From Neodiprion pinetum (Eukaryota; Arthropoda; Insecta; Hymenoptera; Diprionidae), in contig NC_060238.1 of NCBI RefSeq assembly GCF_021155775.2, positions 4,140,001-4,204,000 on the forward strand: a stretch of 64,000 bases of DNA, in the 5' to 3' direction. The notes under the pieces are model-generated. The model ran no database searches. It was not told the DNA's origin and saw only the letters and a program-made list of their open reading frames with translations. The stretch's first letter is position 1, and every line of letters begins with the position of its first letter. The position numbers and the translations under genes were made by a program. This document shows, piece by piece, positions 62,219-64,000 of this stretch.

Positions 62219-64000
62219 CCGAACGAGTTAATCGATCATTCTTCACCTTTCTCTCTTCCATCTCATTCACAATGGGAAAAACAACTCTGCGGAAATTTAT
62301 CCAGCTTCTAAAATTTCCACCAACCTTGTCGGATGAAGTATACGGCGAAGGTATTAAATTTTCGTACAAATATTTGCACACTTTTTGTGCGGCAACGTTT
62401 TTTTTATTTCACTTTATTTATTTATTTTTCTTCTTTCTTTCTTATTCTTGCCTTCTGTTTTTTCCTTAGCAATTAATAGCTGTTCGCTTATTATCCAGTT
62501 TTGAGAAATAACCGATCAGTTGAATTGAAACGGTAGAAATAAATTGAAATGATCAAAAATTATTTTCGAAAATTGAACGATTTATATTATTCAATTAAAT
62601 ATTGAACGTATTTTAATCGAACGTTTGATCACGCCGACGCAATCAAAAGTCATGATTATGACGAAATCCTTGCGAATACGATAAATTGTCGTATATTCCT
62701 AAGACGTTTCGACTGAATCGTGCAAAAAAAAAAAAAAAAAACAATCATGCAGTGCAGCGGTGTTTAGATATTTTTGAAAAAAAAAACGGTTCAGAAAAGT
62801 CGATTTTTATCGTAAACATTAATTAACACCAATCGATGTTGAACGATTCTAATTGTAACCTAAGTCGACTTGGGTGAAATTTTTAATTAGTTGCGATGCG
62901 ATTTGAAAATTATCGAACAGTTGTTTGTTCAATATTATTAACGAAATAATTCTACACTCATTTTGCGAATGAACATTTTCAGTTCTGATATACGGCATGA
63001 GAAAACTATCTGTTAAGTATGAAACTGAGATATTGTTCTTGGGGATAGTTGTTTCTTGATGGTTATTAACCTTCGGGAACTTGAAATAGACAGACGGCCA
63101 GCTCCGATGTAACAGGAAAGTTTACGAGTTTCGTAATGGACCTGCACAACCGCACACGCCGTCCGAGTTCCAACCACTTTATCAAACTTTATTCACACTA
63201 TATTTCTCTGCTTAATCTTCGGCTGCTCCTGGTTGCAAATTAAAAAACAATCGAAAACCACACGGGGTGTAGATTTTCTGTGTGGAAAAATGAAAACGAA
63301 ACAGACGAATCAAACATTTGCTCAAAATTATTACACAAAGAAACTGAATAACACTTTGGCAAAAGTTTGTTAACTGATGATGTATTTAGCTGCACTGATT
63401 TTTCTTTTTTTTTTTATTTTTTACCATTATTATTGTGTTCGATGAGAGGACTTTCTTTTTTGATAACTCGTCTCTGATTTTTGGGTGATTTATTTCGACC
63501 GTCAATTTTGACCGCTGAATGGAAATGCGGAGTGATTCGAAATATGACTTCCGCCTTTATTAAATCCAGAAAATACCGCTTGGAATACGCATATTATACA
63601 TGTATGAGTTACGTGTGTTTGTAATCTACAAGTTCGAACCCCTCCTGCTTTTATAGACGTGACATATTGCTGATTTACAATGCGAGGGCTCTTCATTCCG
63701 TTCCGGATGTTAACCATTCGTCAAATTTTTTGTTTCAAACGCGAAATTGGGTAATTTAACCGACAGTGATTTATTTATCTGTTGAACGAAAATAATACGG
63801 GTACGTGACGAATTTTGAAAAAGGAATCGAATACCTGGAATATGGCGAATTGGGTCGGTGAATTAAATTTGTTCGATCCTACACGCCTGGAAGTAATTAA
63901 ACCTGTAATCATTTCGTTTCAAAATTGCAAAGCGAATCATTTTAGAACAAAGGTATTTAACCTCTAAAATGGATTTCTGAGCACCGATTTCCCCAAATTC

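Larger units (their letters stand above)
58112..64000. other. Start of next intron or downstream region of the Side-like gene
   Basis: This region follows the GTGAGT donor after 58111. I saw no Ig3 exon (no C...W...DxGxYxC frame), so the intron probably extends past the window end. It contains a nested MITE insertion near 60508-60935, a second copy of the ACGGCCG repeat, a degenerate TTGAAATCG run near 58310-58440 and TC microsatellites. The rest appears featureless A+T-rich sequence. Confidence 0.6.

Noticed and set aside
63625..63655. GTTCGAACCCC resembling a tRNA B-box
   Set aside because: No matching A-box, acceptor stem or anticodon arm on either strand.
1..64000. CRISPR arrays, operons, phage or bacterial genes
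   Set aside because: Nothing of the kind is present. Introns, microsatellites and MITEs show this is eukaryotic nuclear DNA.
58112..64000. Exon for the third Ig domain of the Side-like protein
   Set aside because: I looked for a frame with C...W...DxGxYxC and matching splice sites and did not find one.

Overview
The window looks like insect nuclear DNA: strongly A+T-rich, full of poly-T/poly-A runs, AT, GA/TC and GAT microsatellites, short inverted-repeat transposons and degenerate satellites. It has no prokaryotic gene layout and no long intact reading frame. The repeat types and long introns fit Hymenoptera, perhaps a sawfly-like lineage. That placement is an inference from general repeat flavour and is weak; 'insect' is firmer.

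The only coding sequence I can support is part of one plus-strand gene, seen as three small exons scattered over about 39 kb: 19060-19262, 49690-49800 and 57884-58111. Each has a good acceptor and donor, and the three join in a consistent frame. Together they encode the second half of an N-terminal V-type Ig domain and a complete second Ig domain. The sequence matches the insect Sidestep (Side) family of cell-surface proteins, which are the partners of Beat-family receptors in axon guidance and synaptic target choice. The exon for the start of Ig1 and all exons after Ig2 were not found and should lie outside the window.

Layout: 1-19059 is upstream intronic sequence with AAATAACCCA-type minisatellites, two foldback elements with GG(G/T)CATTCC ends, two copies of a TCGATTAATCGA repeat and a TTCTACAGAAT satellite. 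19263-49689 is a 30.4-kb intron rich in MITEs, foldbacks, a ~125-bp tandem repeat, a 42-bp minisatellite and a tRNA-Leu-derived fragment. 49801-57883 is an 8.1-kb intron with a GATTACA-type repeat and two MITE copies. 58112-64000 is the start of another intron holding a nested transposon insertion.

The most informative structures are a MITE family with eight copies (about 429 bp full length, TIR CACTGAG...CTCAGTG). Five copies carry clean 2-bp duplications, TA or TG in element orientation. One copy sits inside another repeat whose empty site is visible elsewhere in the window. I found no new multi-gene system. The novelty here is in the repeats and in the way a short Ig coding sequence is spread over very large introns.
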